Shown here piece after piece: positions 8,958 through 19,098 of a stretch of DNA of 58,052 bases. How positions within the stretch are numbered: the stretch's first letter is position 1; every line of letters starts with the position of its first letter. The notes under the pieces were generated by a model, which was not told the DNA's origin, searched no databases, and saw nothing but the letters and a program-made list of their open reading frames with translations. Source of the stretch: Desulfobulbaceae bacterium (GTDB taxonomy: Bacteria; Desulfobacterota; Desulfobulbia; Desulfobulbales; Desulfocapsaceae). Made by a program: the position numbers and the translations under genes. The DNA is taken from NCBI GenBank assembly GCA_019163335.1, contig JAFLKM010000045.1, positions 1 through 58,052 on the forward strand, in the 5' to 3' direction.

Positions 8958-10688
8958 ATGCTATGTGAGCTAAAGGTTGAAAATCTCGCTTTAATTGAAT
9001 CCCTACACCTCCAGTTTGACCAGGAAAACGGCAGTTCTCTGGTGGTCATGACAGGGGAGACTGGTGCCGGTAAATCGATTATGCTTCGGGCAGTGCATTT
9101 GCTCATGGGGGGACGCGGGTCCATGGACTGGATTAGAAGCGGGGCCCAGCAGTGTGTGGTGGAAGCACTGTTTATGGTGAACGCCGATCACCTTGCTCTG
9201 CTTGATACCTTGCGGGATGCTGGCCTGGAAGATGGCTCCTCGGTGATTCTCAAACGGGTACTTACCAGTACCGGCAAGAGCAGGCACTATGTCAATGGGT
9301 CCTTGGCCACGGCGAAGATGGTCTCTTTGCTGGCGGACAATCTTCTCAATGTTGCCAGTCAGCATGATCATCAGCAGTTGCTGCAGCCGGCCCTGCACCT
9401 TGATTTTCTTGATACCCTGGGTGAACACTGGCCGCAACGGGCTCAAGTGCAGCGAATTTTTTCCAAGTGGCAACAGAAGAAAGAAGAGCTGGCCTCTCTT
9501 CGTCAGCAGGAGCGAGACAAGGAACAGCGACGTGATTTTCTGAAATATCAGCTTGCAGAGATCCACGAGACCTGTCCGCTTTCTGGTGAGGATGAGGAGC
9601 TGGGTCTTGAGAGAAAGCGACTGAAGAGTGCCGATACTCTGATTGCCCTGAGTAAGAAGGTGTATCGTTTTCTTTCCACTACCCTTGCCGATGGATTATT
9701 TGAAGTGCGACGGGATATGGAACAGGCAGTTCAACTTGACGCCCAGGCAGAGGAGCTTGCCGCTGAACTGATCTCGTACAGCTATCAGGCGGAGGATCTG
9801 GTCACCCGATTACGGAGTTATAAGGATTCCCTCGAACATAATCCCGTTCGCCTGGAGCAGGTCAATGAGCGGCTTAATGCCTTGCAGCACCTGAAACGCA
9901 AATATGGCGAGACTCTGGATGTGGTGTTGAGCTTTGCTGCGGCTGCAGAAAACGAGCTGCTGATGATTGATAATATGGACAAAAATATGAATGAGCTGGA
10001 GGCTCATGTAGCCGACCTGGAAAAGGAACTTCAGGGTTTGGCTGAGACTCTTTCAGAGGGACGTCGTCAGACAGCAGAACATCTGGAGAGGGCTATGTCT
10101 GCGGAGCTTGATTCCCTTGCCTTCCAGCAGTCAGGATTCGAAGTTCGTTTTCTTGAGGAAAACCATGATATCAACGCAGTGCGCAATAGTGGCTGGGATC
10201 GGGTGGAGTTCTTTTTCTCGGCCAATCCCGGTGAGCCGGCCCGGCCGTTGGCCAAGGTGGCCTCGGGTGGTGAGCTTTCCCGGCTGATGCTGGCGCTGAA
10301 ATGTCTGCTCGCCAAAAAAGATATGGTGGAAACCGTGATCTTTGATGAGGTGGATGCCGGTATTGGCGGTGAGGCCGCCGAGGCCGTCGCCCGCAAAATT
10401 CAGGAGCTGGCCACCCATCATCAGGTCTTCTGTGTCACCCATCTGCCGCAAATAGCCGCCCGCGGCAATATTCATTACCGGGTGGCCAAGCAACAGGAGC
10501 AAGGACGCACCCATTCATCCTTTTCACTGCTTGCTCAGGAGCAGCGGGTGGATGAGCTGGCGCGGATGCTCGCCGGGGATTCGGTTTCATCCCAGACCCG
10601 GGCCTGGGCCTTGGAGCTTCTCGCCAAGGGTGCAAATGGTCAAGTTCTTAAGAAGGGACAGGAAGAAAGGACGACTGTGTGCCAGTGA
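8958..10688 (+). CDS. recN: DNA repair protein RecN
   Basis: An SMC-like ATPase that acts at DNA double-strand breaks to promote recombinational repair. Walker A GETGAGKS is at residues 33-40, followed by long coiled-coil arms (about 150-380), the ABC signature ASGGELSRL and Walker B VIFDEVDAGIGG. The start at 8958 (MLCELKVENLALIE) matches RecN N termini and has AGGA 8 nt upstream; the frame is open to 8817 but that extension looks non-native. The product has 576 residues against 553 in E. coli. The 3' end overlaps the next gene by 10 bp. Confidence 0.95.
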   Translation: MLCELKVENLALIESLHLQFDQENGSSLVVMTGETGAGKSIMLRAVHLLMGGRGSMDWIRSGAQQCVVEALFMVNADHLALLDTLRDAGLEDGSSVILKRVLTSTGKSRHYVNGSLATAKMVSLLADNLLNVASQHDHQQLLQPALHLDFLDTLGEHWPQRAQVQRIFSKWQQKKEELASLRQQERDKEQRRDFLKYQLAEIHETCPLSGEDEELGLERKRLKSADTLIALSKKVYRFLSTTLADGLFEVRRDMEQAVQLDAQAEELAAELISYSYQAEDLVTRLRSYKDSLEHNPVRLEQVNERLNALQHLKRKYGETLDVVLSFAAAAENELLMIDNMDKNMNELEAHVADLEKELQGLAETLSEGRRQTAEHLERAMSAELDSLAFQQSGFEVRFLEENHDINAVRNSGWDRVEFFFSANPGEPARPLAKVASGGELSRLMLALKCLLAKKDMVETVIFDEVDAGIGGEAAEAVARKIQELATHHQVFCVTHLPQIAARGNIHYRVAKQQEQGRTHSSFSLLAQEQRVDELARMLAGDSVSSQTRAWALELLAKGANGQVLKKGQEERTTVCQ

Positions 10689-11752
10689 GAACCGCTCTGG
10701 CCCTCTTTTCCGGGGGACTCGACTCAATTCTCGCCTGCCGGGTGGTGGCCGCCCAAGGGATTCGGGTGGTTGCGGTCAAATTTGTGACTCCATTTTTTGA
10801 CTATGAGCTGCTGGCTGATCCTGCAGCCTATCGGAAGAAAATTTTTTCCAAATACGGGATTGAGGTGTTCGTTGAAGATCTCAGTCCCGGTTACCTTGAG
10901 CTGCTCCATCATCCTTGCCACGGATTTGGCAGGCATTTTAATCCCTGTGTGGACTGTAAAATTTTGATGCTCACCAGGGCCAAAAAAATGATGGCGGAAC
11001 TTGACGCCTCTTTTCTCGTCACCGGCGAGGTCTTAGGGCAACGCCCGATGTCCCAGCGGCGCAGTACCTTGCGGGTAATTGAGCGTGATTCCGGCAGCGA
11101 TCGCATGTTGCTCCGTCCCCTGTCTGCAAAACTTCTCAAGGTGACAGAGGCGGAGGAGAAGGGCTGGGTTGATCGAGGGAAACTGCTGGATTTCAATGGC
11201 CGTGGACGTAATAGGCAGATTGCCCTGGCTCGGGAATTCGGCATTACTGATTTCCCCGTTCCTTCCGGTGGCTGTATCCTTGCCGATCTGAATCTCAGCC
11301 CACGAATTTCCCGGATTTATCAGGGTAATTATATGGTCAAGGCGGAAGAGATCACTGTTGAGGATGTGCGCCTGCTCCTTTTTGGCAGACAGTTTCGTCT
11401 TCCCGGCGGCGGCTGGTTGATCCTTGGCCGGAACCAGGAGGAAAATGCATTACTCTCTTCGCTTGCCCAAGTTGAGGATGCGGTGCTTGCCGTGGGCGTT
11501 CGTCCCGGCCCGACCGCCATTCTTCGACGTGCCGCAATTTGCTACGCCGATGATTCCTGCCTACAGAGTGATTTACGTCTGGCGGCGTCCCTGGTGGTTC
11601 GTTTTGGCAGACAGAGAAAAAATGGCCCGGCCGAGACCAATGTCTTTTTTTCCCTGGGTTTAAAAACATCAGTGCTGAAGGTTTCTCCCATGGCTGACCT
11701 GGTGTTTCAGGATTGGGTTCTTAACGAGGGGCAGGTGGCAAATCCGCACTGA
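10679..11752 (+). CDS. PP-loop ATPase, ThiI/MnmA-like tRNA thiolation family
   Basis: A 357-residue protein with the pyrophosphatase loop SGGLDS at residues 11-16, which activates a substrate (usually tRNA) by adenylation. Three cysteine places recall sulfur-transfer or Fe-S tRNA thiolases: C80, C90 with C93 (CVDC), and C199 in PSGGCIL. The segment GEVLGQRPMSQR is typical of this uncharacterised ThiI-like group. The last 120 residues resemble an NFACT-like RNA-binding module. The start is GTG 10679, inside the recN 3' end, with AGGA upstream; GTG 10685 is an alternative. The exact nucleotide modified is not known. Confidence 0.75.
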   Translation: MPVRTALALFSGGLDSILACRVVAAQGIRVVAVKFVTPFFDYELLADPAAYRKKIFSKYGIEVFVEDLSPGYLELLHHPCHGFGRHFNPCVDCKILMLTRAKKMMAELDASFLVTGEVLGQRPMSQRRSTLRVIERDSGSDRMLLRPLSAKLLKVTEAEEKGWVDRGKLLDFNGRGRNRQIALAREFGITDFPVPSGGCILADLNLSPRISRIYQGNYMVKAEEITVEDVRLLLFGRQFRLPGGGWLILGRNQEENALLSSLAQVEDAVLAVGVRPGPTAILRRAAICYADDSCLQSDLRLAASLVVRFGRQRKNGPAETNVFFSLGLKTSVLKVSPMADLVFQDWVLNEGQVANPH

Positions 11753-11815
11753 ATTTGTCTACCTTCCAGCTTATCCTTCATCTCTCATTCATTTATACTG
11801 TTTAAAAAAAAGACC

Positions 11816-12382
11816 ATGGATACAATCACTTTAATGGGCATCGCTGTGGCCCTGGCTATGGATGCCTTTGCCGTTGCCCTGGCAACCGGACTTGCCCTGC
11901 CGGTCATGAATGGACGGCACATGTTTCGTCTGGGTTTTCATTTCGGTCTGTTTCAGGCCCTGATGCCGGTCATCGGCTGGCTGGCCGGGATGACGGTGCA
12001 GGCGTGGATATCCTCCTATGATCATTGGGTTGCTTTTTTCCTTCTGATCTTTGTCGGCGGTAAGATGATTTACGAGGCTTTCTTCGACCATGATGAAGAA
12101 AACCTGGAGCGTGATCCTACCCGGGGCTGGTCCCTGATCATGCTTTCGGTGGCAACCAGCATCGATGCATTGGCCGTTGGCCTGACCCTGGCCATGCTCA
12201 ATGTCAGCGTCTGGGTGCCGTCCCTGGTGATTGGATTGACCGCCGGGGTTCTGACGGTGGCGGGCATGCTTCTGGGACGTCGGATCAACGGGATCTGGGG
12301 AAAACGAGTGGAGGTCTTCGGGGGGTTGGTGCTCTGCGCAATCGGGGTGAAGATCCTCCTGGAACAGACTCTGTTTCAATGA
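11816..12382 (+). CDS. mntP: Manganese efflux pump MntP
   Basis: A small inner-membrane protein (188 residues, six hydrophobic helices) of the MntP/YebN family that exports Mn2+. It has the two internal DUF204 repeats, each with an acidic intramembrane motif: MDAFAVALATG near residue 15 and IDALAVGLTLA near 118. The gap from the preceding gene is 63 bp and no yybP-ykoY type manganese riboswitch is visible there. The metal-dependent regulator at 8293-8808 is a possible but unproven controller. Confidence 0.92.
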   Translation: MDTITLMGIAVALAMDAFAVALATGLALPVMNGRHMFRLGFHFGLFQALMPVIGWLAGMTVQAWISSYDHWVAFFLLIFVGGKMIYEAFFDHDEENLERDPTRGWSLIMLSVATSIDALAVGLTLAMLNVSVWVPSLVIGLTAGVLTVAGMLLGRRINGIWGKRVEVFGGLVLCAIGVKILLEQTLFQ

Positions 12383-12740
12383 AAAGTGTGCGCAATTAAC
12401 AGTTTGCATCCAAGTTGACACCGAGAAATCAAGCCAAAGGGGTCGAATCGGTACGAGGAACAGGGTGAGGAGCCATGCAGCTTTTCCGGCGAAATTGTCG
12501 GCTTGAGTCTGGATTGGAAAATCCAATCCTTGAAATATCTTTGCAACCATCCTTCCCGCCCATAAACTGACGGAGCTGTATCTCTTCTGTTCCATGGCAT
12601 ACCCAGCATAGAGAGAAGAATCCCTTGAAGCCGAAACCAGTTGATCTCCCATCAGCTGTGATTCCTTCAAATGACAAACCATCTGTTTCTTAATCAGCAA
12701 GTCTGGCTATACTTTATTCACCCAACGAAGAGAGGAACCC
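12383..12740. other. 358-bp intergenic region, nothing recognised
   Basis: The gap lies between mntP and the 5'-nucleotidase gene. The open frames here are short or antisense and have no recognisable product. No terminator with a T-tract was found. The last 60 bp should contain the nucleotidase promoter, and GAGAGGAA before 12741 is its ribosome binding site. Confidence 0.55.
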
Positions 12741-14345
12741 ATGAAATCTTTCATTCATACCCTTGCCGTCTTCTTGAGCGTCGCCATTGCTGGATGCACG
12801 ACTCCTGCCGGCGCCCCGGATGCTCAACTCAGCAGTCCTTCATTATCAAGCACTGCGCCCCATACCTATCGTATCTATCATATCAATGACTTCCATGGTT
12901 TTGCTGAACCAAGCATGCGTCCAGGGGCAACCGTCCAGCAGGGTGGAGCGGCCTGGCTGGCGACGGGTTTAAACAGATATCGGGCGGAACATCCCGGTCT
13001 CTTTCTGGCCGCAGGCGATATGATTCAAGGGGATACCTGGTCAAACTTTTCTCAAGGCCATTCCGCCATTGCCCTTCTCAATGAGATGCACCTGGATGCG
13101 ATGGTAACGGGAAATCATGAATTCGACTTTGGTCAGGAGGTGCTCAAACAGCGGATCAGTGAGGCCCATTTCCCGATCCTGGCTGCCAATGTTATCGGGC
13201 TGCCTGGGCTGGTTCCGCAAATCTCTCTGCCTCTGTCCGGTGGAAAAGTGACGGTGATTGGGCTTGTCACCGACGATGTGCCTCAGTCCTCTCATCCCCG
13301 CAACACCACCGGCCTGAAGTTCATCACCCCCCTTGCGGCAGCACGCGAGCAGATTGCTGCAAGGGACAAAGAATCTGATCTGGTTGTGCTGTTGACCCAT
13401 ATCGGCCATGAGCAGGATCTGGCTCTGGCAGAAAAACTCTGCACCGGCTCAGAAGCCCTGGATGTACCCATCCTCATTGTTGGCGGCCATTCCCATACCA
13501 GGGTAGAGTCACCGGAGCGCAGAGGAAATTGCGCCGTTGTCCAGGCCGGAGAGCATGGCAAGTATCTGGGGGTGGTGGATGTGAGTGTGGGGAAGGGGAA
13601 AATGCTTGCAGCAACTGGTCATCTCGAAGAGATCGGTCCTAACCTTGGTGAGCCGGACCCTGCGATATCAGCACTCATTGCGCGTTACAGCGCACAGGTG
13701 GATGTAATTCTCAATCAGAAGGCCGGGGTAAGTAAGGTCGATCTGATTCAGGAAGGAGCACGGATGCAGGAGACCAATCTGGGGAATCTGGTGGCTGATA
13801 TCGTGCGCAAGACTACTGGTGCCCAGGTGGCCCTTATCAATGGCGGAAGTATTCGCACTGGCCTGAGTAAAGGGGATATCACTTATCGTCAGGTCCACGC
13901 TGCCCTTCCTTTCAACAATTATCTGGTGGCGGTCAAGATGAGCGGTGAGTTGTTGTGGCAGGCCCTGGAGCATGGAGTCTCCGGCGTGGAACGGGGAGAG
14001 GGGCGTTTTCCGCAGGTATCGGGGTTGGCCTTTGTCTTTGATTCCCACCGGCCCGTTGGCGAACGGATTGTCTCGGTTACCATTGGCGGTCATCCCCTCG
14101 ACCGGCAGCAGGAATACACGGTTGCTACCCTCGATTTCATGGCCTCGGGCGGGGATGGCTACACCGCGTTCGGACAAGCGATCAAGAGCGCCGGCGATTA
14201 CAGCGAAGTCGGTGGAGCCATGCGCAGCAGCCGACTGGTGTACAACGATCCCGGTCAATTTCTCCGGGACGCCGTGCTCGACGCCCTGGCCAAGGGTTCA
14301 CCGGTGGCACCTTCGGTGCAGGGACGCATTGTCGAGCAAAGGTAG
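12741..14345 (+). CDS. 5'-nucleotidase/UshA-like phosphoesterase lipoprotein
   Basis: A 534-residue exported enzyme predicted to hydrolyse nucleotides or related phosphoesters in the periplasm. The signal ends in a lipobox (AIAGC, C19), so it is probably a lipoprotein. The calcineurin-like metal site is complete: D50 and H52 (INDFHG), D93 (AAGDMIQGD), N125-H126 (TGNHEFDFG), then THIGHEQD and GGHSHT. The C-terminal nucleotide-binding domain shows INGGSIR and FMASGGDGYTAF. The Shine-Dalgarno is GAGAGGAA. Substrate (AMP, UDP-sugar or other) is undecided. Confidence 0.92.
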   Translation: MKSFIHTLAVFLSVAIAGCTTPAGAPDAQLSSPSLSSTAPHTYRIYHINDFHGFAEPSMRPGATVQQGGAAWLATGLNRYRAEHPGLFLAAGDMIQGDTWSNFSQGHSAIALLNEMHLDAMVTGNHEFDFGQEVLKQRISEAHFPILAANVIGLPGLVPQISLPLSGGKVTVIGLVTDDVPQSSHPRNTTGLKFITPLAAAREQIAARDKESDLVVLLTHIGHEQDLALAEKLCTGSEALDVPILIVGGHSHTRVESPERRGNCAVVQAGEHGKYLGVVDVSVGKGKMLAATGHLEEIGPNLGEPDPAISALIARYSAQVDVILNQKAGVSKVDLIQEGARMQETNLGNLVADIVRKTTGAQVALINGGSIRTGLSKGDITYRQVHAALPFNNYLVAVKMSGELLWQALEHGVSGVERGEGRFPQVSGLAFVFDSHRPVGERIVSVTIGGHPLDRQQEYTVATLDFMASGGDGYTAFGQAIKSAGDYSEVGGAMRSSRLVYNDPGQFLRDAVLDALAKGSPVAPSVQGRIVEQR

Positions 14346-14886
14346 GTTTTAGTAACTTGAAACGATAAACTTCCCTATACTCTTAGAGGATAAGCATGAC
14401 GGTGGAATCAAATAGCAGAGGTAATGCTCCAAAGTAAGGTTTTTTTACAGTATGTCTGTACGCCTGGCATGGTCAGTGAAGCCCCTTGAATGGATTTCCT
14501 AAATACTACTTATTGGCCTCCCAGGAAAATATCTCTCCATCTTCATCGAGTTTTCACGATCAGGTAAACACCCGATGTTTCGTGTGCCGTGAAAATAACC
14601 GGCATGACCGTATTCCGGAATCCCGGAATACGGGACTCGTTTTTCTGATTTCTCGTACAAAACAATCCCTGCATGTACTCTGAGAATCTTTCTTGATTGT
14701 AACTCACTGAAATTGTTATGGAATATTTTCTGTCCTATTGTTGAATAGTGGAATAAGTTTTGCATAAGAATGTGAGTTTGAGGATTTTTTTCGCACAATT
14801 CAGGAAGGACGGGATGTGTTTTTTTTTGGTGATGAAGATAAATCATCGTAAACCTCTAAAGGTGGAGAACGAAAAGGGAGAATGGC
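14346..14886. other. 541-bp intergenic region with hairpin and promoter
   Basis: No gene is seen. It holds a perfect 10-bp inverted repeat at 14609-14632 (arm CGTATTCCGG, loop AATC, no T-tract), which could be an operator or RNA hairpin, and a sigma-54-type promoter at 14749-14764. Confidence 0.7.
14749..14764 (+). promoter_or_regulatory. Sigma-54-type promoter of the PEP-CTERM gene
   Basis: TGGAATAAGTTTTGCA has the -24 GG (14750-14751) and -12 GC (14762-14763) at the required 10-nt spacing, with TTGCA at -12. The upstream half departs from TGGCAC. PEP-CTERM genes in several proteobacteria are known to be RpoN-dependent, which makes the match more credible. Confidence 0.65.
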
Positions 14887-17383
14887 ATGAGCAGGGGAAA
14901 TGGAAAAATCTGGCTTGGCATTGCTGCCGGGGCATTGTTTTCGGCAGTGGCCATAGTGACACCCGCAGGGGCGGTTGATACGAATTGGAACACTACCGAG
15001 CGAGGAGATTGGGGAGACGCCTCCAACTGGAATAACGGTGTCCCGGTCGCTGATGGCAGCGCATATCTTGCCATGCAAGACGCCATTGTGGATTATAATG
15101 TATCCTCATTGACGATGCCGTTTTCTTTGGTCTCCATTGATAATCGTTCAAGTTTAGTTCAATGGGGCCTTACTGAACTTAACACAAATACCCTTGTTGT
15201 CGGTGAGAGCAGTCCGGCTGATCCTTTAATTCCCGGCAATAGGTCAGCTTATCACCTTAATAACTCAGCAAGTCTCGTAGTTAATAAAACGATGGTGATC
15301 GGCCTGACGGGGACAGGGATGTTTGACCACTGGGGCGGTAGCGTCAATGTCGGCAGCGATGGAGCCGCCGGCGAACTTATCCTTGGGCTTGAGTCAGGAA
15401 GTAGAGCGGAATATTATTTGTTTAATGTTGATACTACCCTCACCGTCGTTGGCGATGAAATTATTGGTGAGCATGGTATTGGTTATTTTGAACTGGACGG
15501 AGGAACCAACACCGTCAGCGCTGCCCTTTTGCTCAGTACAGAGGTTGACTCCAAAGGCACCTACGATCTTTTACCGTGGTTCTCTTCAGACAGGCAGTAC
15601 TGTGGTTTCTGCCTGGGGGCAGGAGGGCTTCTTTAATCAGAGTGGTGGCAGTCATGAGGTGGCTGATAATCTGGAAATCGGCCTTAACCGTGGTTCCGTC
15701 GGTAAATACAATATGACAAACGGCACCCTGACGGCGCACGACCTGCATATTGGTGAAAATGGTACCGGAATGTTTTTTCAGGATTCCGGCAGCGTAAATA
15801 TTGAAGGTGAACTCTTTCTTGGCCGCAATATTAATAATGGAGCAAGGGCCCATGGTTACTATCAGCTTTTATTTGGTAAGCTTGATGTAGGCTTGGTCGA
15901 GCGGATTGGTGTGGAGGGTGATGCACAATTCGACCAGGGCGGCGGAACCAATATCACCCAAGAGTTGATCATTGCCGATCAATCAGGGAGTACCGGGAAA
16001 TACATGATGACTAACGGCACCCTTGAAGCAGCGCCATTTGATGGCGGCTCAATTATTGTCGGTAAGGGTGGTGTCGGGGAGTTTTATCTTAGTGATGGAG
16101 ACATCAGTACCGACAATATGGACGTGGGGGTAACCGGCAACGGCACATTTTCACAGAGTAACGGAACAAATACCGTCTATAATAACCTCGTACTCAGCAG
16201 AGAGACCGGATCAGTAGGTACGTACGACCTTAGTAGCGGAACCCTTACGACAGGCGAGACGCATGTCTCGGCTTTTGGCACGGCAGGTTTATTTTTTCAG
16301 ACCGGTGGACTGCATACCACTGACACCCTGGTGCTTGGCTACAATGCCGGAGGGAGTGGCGAATACCGACTCCATAATGGTGGAAACCTCAATGCCGGAA
16401 CGGAGCGGATAGGCCTTGAAGGATCGGGCATCTTTTTGAACTTTGAGGGAACCAACACCGTAAGTGGAGATCTGATTCTTGGTCAGGGTGTTGGTTCAAG
16501 TGGCAGCTATACTCTGACTGATGACGGAGTCCTTGAGGTTAAGGGTGATGAATATATTGGTCAGGCTGGAAATGGTACTTTTAACCAGACAAGCGGCACA
16601 CATACAACAGGCGGTCTTTTCTTAGGCGACAATAGTGGTAGCTACGGCAGTTATTCCCTTCATGGTGGTGATCTCATTGTAGGGGATTTCGAGGTAATCG
16701 GTGGTTTGGGAGCGGGGGACTTTTCACAGGATGGCGGCACCCATTCGACGAGTGGGGATGTCAGCATCGGTATGAATGGGACGTATTGGATGACGGGTGG
16801 AGATTTCCAAGCAGGAAATAATATCGTCAATGACCACCTGTTTCATATGGAAATCGCCGATGGCGCAGGAACATTGACCGCACTTACCTTTATCAACAAC
16901 GGCATCTTGGAAGGAACCGGAACCATTACGGCAAATGTCCAGAATTTCGGGCTTATCTCCGCTGGTAATTCTCCAGGCGTAATGAATATTGAAGGTAACC
17001 TTACCCTTGGAGACTCAAGCACCCTCTTTTTCGAGCTTGGTGGCACAACCCAGGGTACGGAATATGACTACCTGTATGTCTCCGGAATGGCCGCTCTGGG
17101 TGGATCTCTGGAGGTGGAACTCTACGACCTTGGGCTTGGTGGTGGCACCTTCGACCCAGCAATTGGGGCCTTTTTCCAGATTCTTTATGCTGAAGATGGC
17201 ATTACCGGCCAATTTTTGAGCGACTACATCCTGCCTGATCTTGCCGATGGGAAAAAGTGGTCAATCGCTTACAATGACTACGATGTTACCCTGCATGTGA
17301 ACGCTGTTCCGGTTCCTCCGGCGGTCTTTCTCTTGGCATCGGGCTTGGCGTCGCTCTTCATGGTGAAACGCAGGAAGGTTTGA
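14887..17383 (+). pseudogene. PEP-CTERM beta-repeat surface protein, frameshifted
   Basis: Two overlapping frames together encode one protein of about 830 residues. Frame 1 (14887-15636) supplies the signal peptide and the first repeats; the second frame carries on from about 15573 to 17383. The switch point is the run of four T at 15569-15572: removing one T gives DLYRGSLQTG, which fits the repeat pattern seen later (DLSSGTLTTG). Repeats of roughly 45 residues (G.F.Q.GG......LVLG....G.Y.L..G.L) predict a beta-helix. The C terminus has VPVPPAVFLLASGL, a hydrophobic stretch and KRRKV, a PEP-CTERM exosortase signal. It is probably an exported, sorted extracellular-matrix protein. The frameshift may be a real mutation or a sequence error. 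Confidence 0.8.
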
Positions 17384-17449
17384 TAAACCTCTTTTCCCTG
17401 TGACTTCAGGTCGGGCATGAAAGAAACTGCCTGCCCTGAAATCTTGTAT

Positions 17450-17516
17450 CAGAACCGAAATAAAAAACGCCCCATATCCAGATTCAGGTTATGGGGCGTT
17501 TTTTATTTCGGTTCTG
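17450..17516. terminator. Bidirectional terminator, 27-bp perfect stem
   Basis: CAGAACCGAAATAAAAAACG and the following 7 bases (17450-17476) pair perfectly with 17490-17516 around a 13-nt loop. The A-run and T-run inside the arms give a U-tract in both directions. It lies between the convergent PEP-CTERM and M23 peptidase genes. Confidence 0.88.
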
Positions 17517-17582
17517 CCTGCCTTCGGTTTAACCTTAAAGGAGAACGAACTAAACAGAGGCAGGTAGGCAAGAGAGTAGTCG

Positions 17583-18974
17583 TTATTTCGTGGAACCAGA
17601 GGCGGCCAAGGGTTCGGTGATGGTGACGCCGATCCAGTGCGGGTCCCACCATTCCACTGGATTGACAAAGACCCCGTTGATCAGCATTGAAAAATGCAAA
17701 TGATCGCCGCCGGCCATGCCGGTGGTGCCGGTCAGGCCAAGGACGGTGCTGGTGTCCACCATACTGTCTAAGGTGACGTTGATCTGGCTGAGATGAGAGT
17801 AGAGGCTGAACACGCCCTGGCCATGATCGATAACCACCATCTCACCATATATGCCGTTATATCCGGTAAAGATGACCTTCCCGGCCTCTGCTGCCCGGAT
17901 TTCAGCCCGTTCGAGAGAGGCGATGTCAACGCCCAGATGAGTCTGCTCATCAATGGCCTTGCCATTGTAAAGATAGGTGCGATGATCGGCAAATCCGGCC
18001 TTTGGACTGCCGGGCATGCGCTGAAAGGCGCCCTTCCAGAACCGTTCCGGACTGGGGCTTTTGCACAGGTCATGAATCTTCGCATTGTTGATATCCCGGA
18101 GATTTCGATTGGTGTAGAGATATTTTTCTATAATATCCCCTTGCATCTCCGGATAATGTTCTTCAAACTCAGGGACTTTTGTGTTGAGGAAGTTGTCACT
18201 GATGGTGATGGAATCATGCTTCTGATTGGCTTTTTTGTAGGTGCTGGTAAAAGAAGCTCCGGCCTTATTCCCGGCCGGATCCTCCGCCATGATCTTCGCA
18301 TCGACTATTGTTGTTGCGTCATAGGGCAGGGCGATAAAGGCAATGAAGGTGTTGGGCCGGCCGCTGCTGACCGGAAATCCGGGGTGGGCATTGCCGTTGA
18401 TCTGGACACTGTGATGGACGGTATCCTCTGAGGTCTGATAGACCACAATGCCGGCGCCGCCCTGTTTCAAATAGCGGGTGGCATGGAGCAGGCTGATCTT
18501 GGGAGGTTTGGTGTCGATGGTGATTTTTTTGGCAATACGATTCAGATTTCCCTGCAGAAGTCCCCATAGGGAAAAGTCCCGGACCTCAATGATGATTTCC
18601 GCCGCACCTTCTTTCAGGCCAAGTTTTTTGAGATCAATGACCTGTTTTTCCTTCACCTCAGCAGGGCCGGCCTGTCCCAGATAGCCTTGGCGGGGGTATT
18701 CGGTGCGAAAAACCTCTTTGTCCTGGTTATTCTGGTTCAGGGTAATGCGGATGCTGCGCAGTCCGCTTTTCTTGTCGGTGATTGTAAAGTCAAGGGTGGT
18801 GTCAGTGCCGATATAGTCCGGGATCTCATTCATTGAAACAACCGGTTTTTCCATTTCAAAAATGGTCAAAGCCCCCACGCCCAGAACGCCGAGCGCTGCT
18901 ATGACGAGCAGGAGAAGAAATGGTTGCAATAGTTTTCTGCTTGCACCTTGTTTTTTTATTTGTTGGGCTGCCAT
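17583..18974 (-). CDS. Membrane-anchored M23 (LytM-type) metallopeptidase
   Basis: A 463-residue protein with one N-terminal membrane anchor (about 15-38), a long periplasmic beta-rich region (45-290) and a C-terminal M23 peptidase domain. The zinc ligands of active LytM enzymes are present: H346 and D350 in HLGVD, and H427 in HLHF, with H394 in YSHL. It is probably an endopeptidase acting on peptidoglycan cross-links, or a regulator of such enzymes. GGAG lies upstream of the ATG. The PVEWWDPHW stretch after the domain is typical of related delta-proteobacterial proteins. Confidence 0.9.
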   Translation of the reverse strand: MAAQQIKKQGASRKLLQPFLLLLVIAALGVLGVGALTIFEMEKPVVSMNEIPDYIGTDTTLDFTITDKKSGLRSIRITLNQNNQDKEVFRTEYPRQGYLGQAGPAEVKEKQVIDLKKLGLKEGAAEIIIEVRDFSLWGLLQGNLNRIAKKITIDTKPPKISLLHATRYLKQGGAGIVVYQTSEDTVHHSVQINGNAHPGFPVSSGRPNTFIAFIALPYDATTIVDAKIMAEDPAGNKAGASFTSTYKKANQKHDSITISDNFLNTKVPEFEEHYPEMQGDIIEKYLYTNRNLRDINNAKIHDLCKSPSPERFWKGAFQRMPGSPKAGFADHRTYLYNGKAIDEQTHLGVDIASLERAEIRAAEAGKVIFTGYNGIYGEMVVIDHGQGVFSLYSHLSQINVTLDSMVDTSTVLGLTGTTGMAGGDHLHFSMLINGVFVNPVEWWDPHWIGVTITEPLAASGSTK

Positions 18975-19098
18975 GAAAATTTGTACTCCTTTTTTCTTGT
19001 TGATCTTGTTCCAGGTGAATCATTGACTGGATGAACCGAGGCGTAGTGTCTATGTCAGCGCAAGGAGATGCACTTGCGGGCTTGTAAACTGGAGGCTG

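Noticed and set aside
11831-12700. 289-codon open frame on the minus strand opposite mntP
   Set aside because: It is antisense to mntP, its sequence is rich in Gln/His without any motif, and mntP has clear family features.
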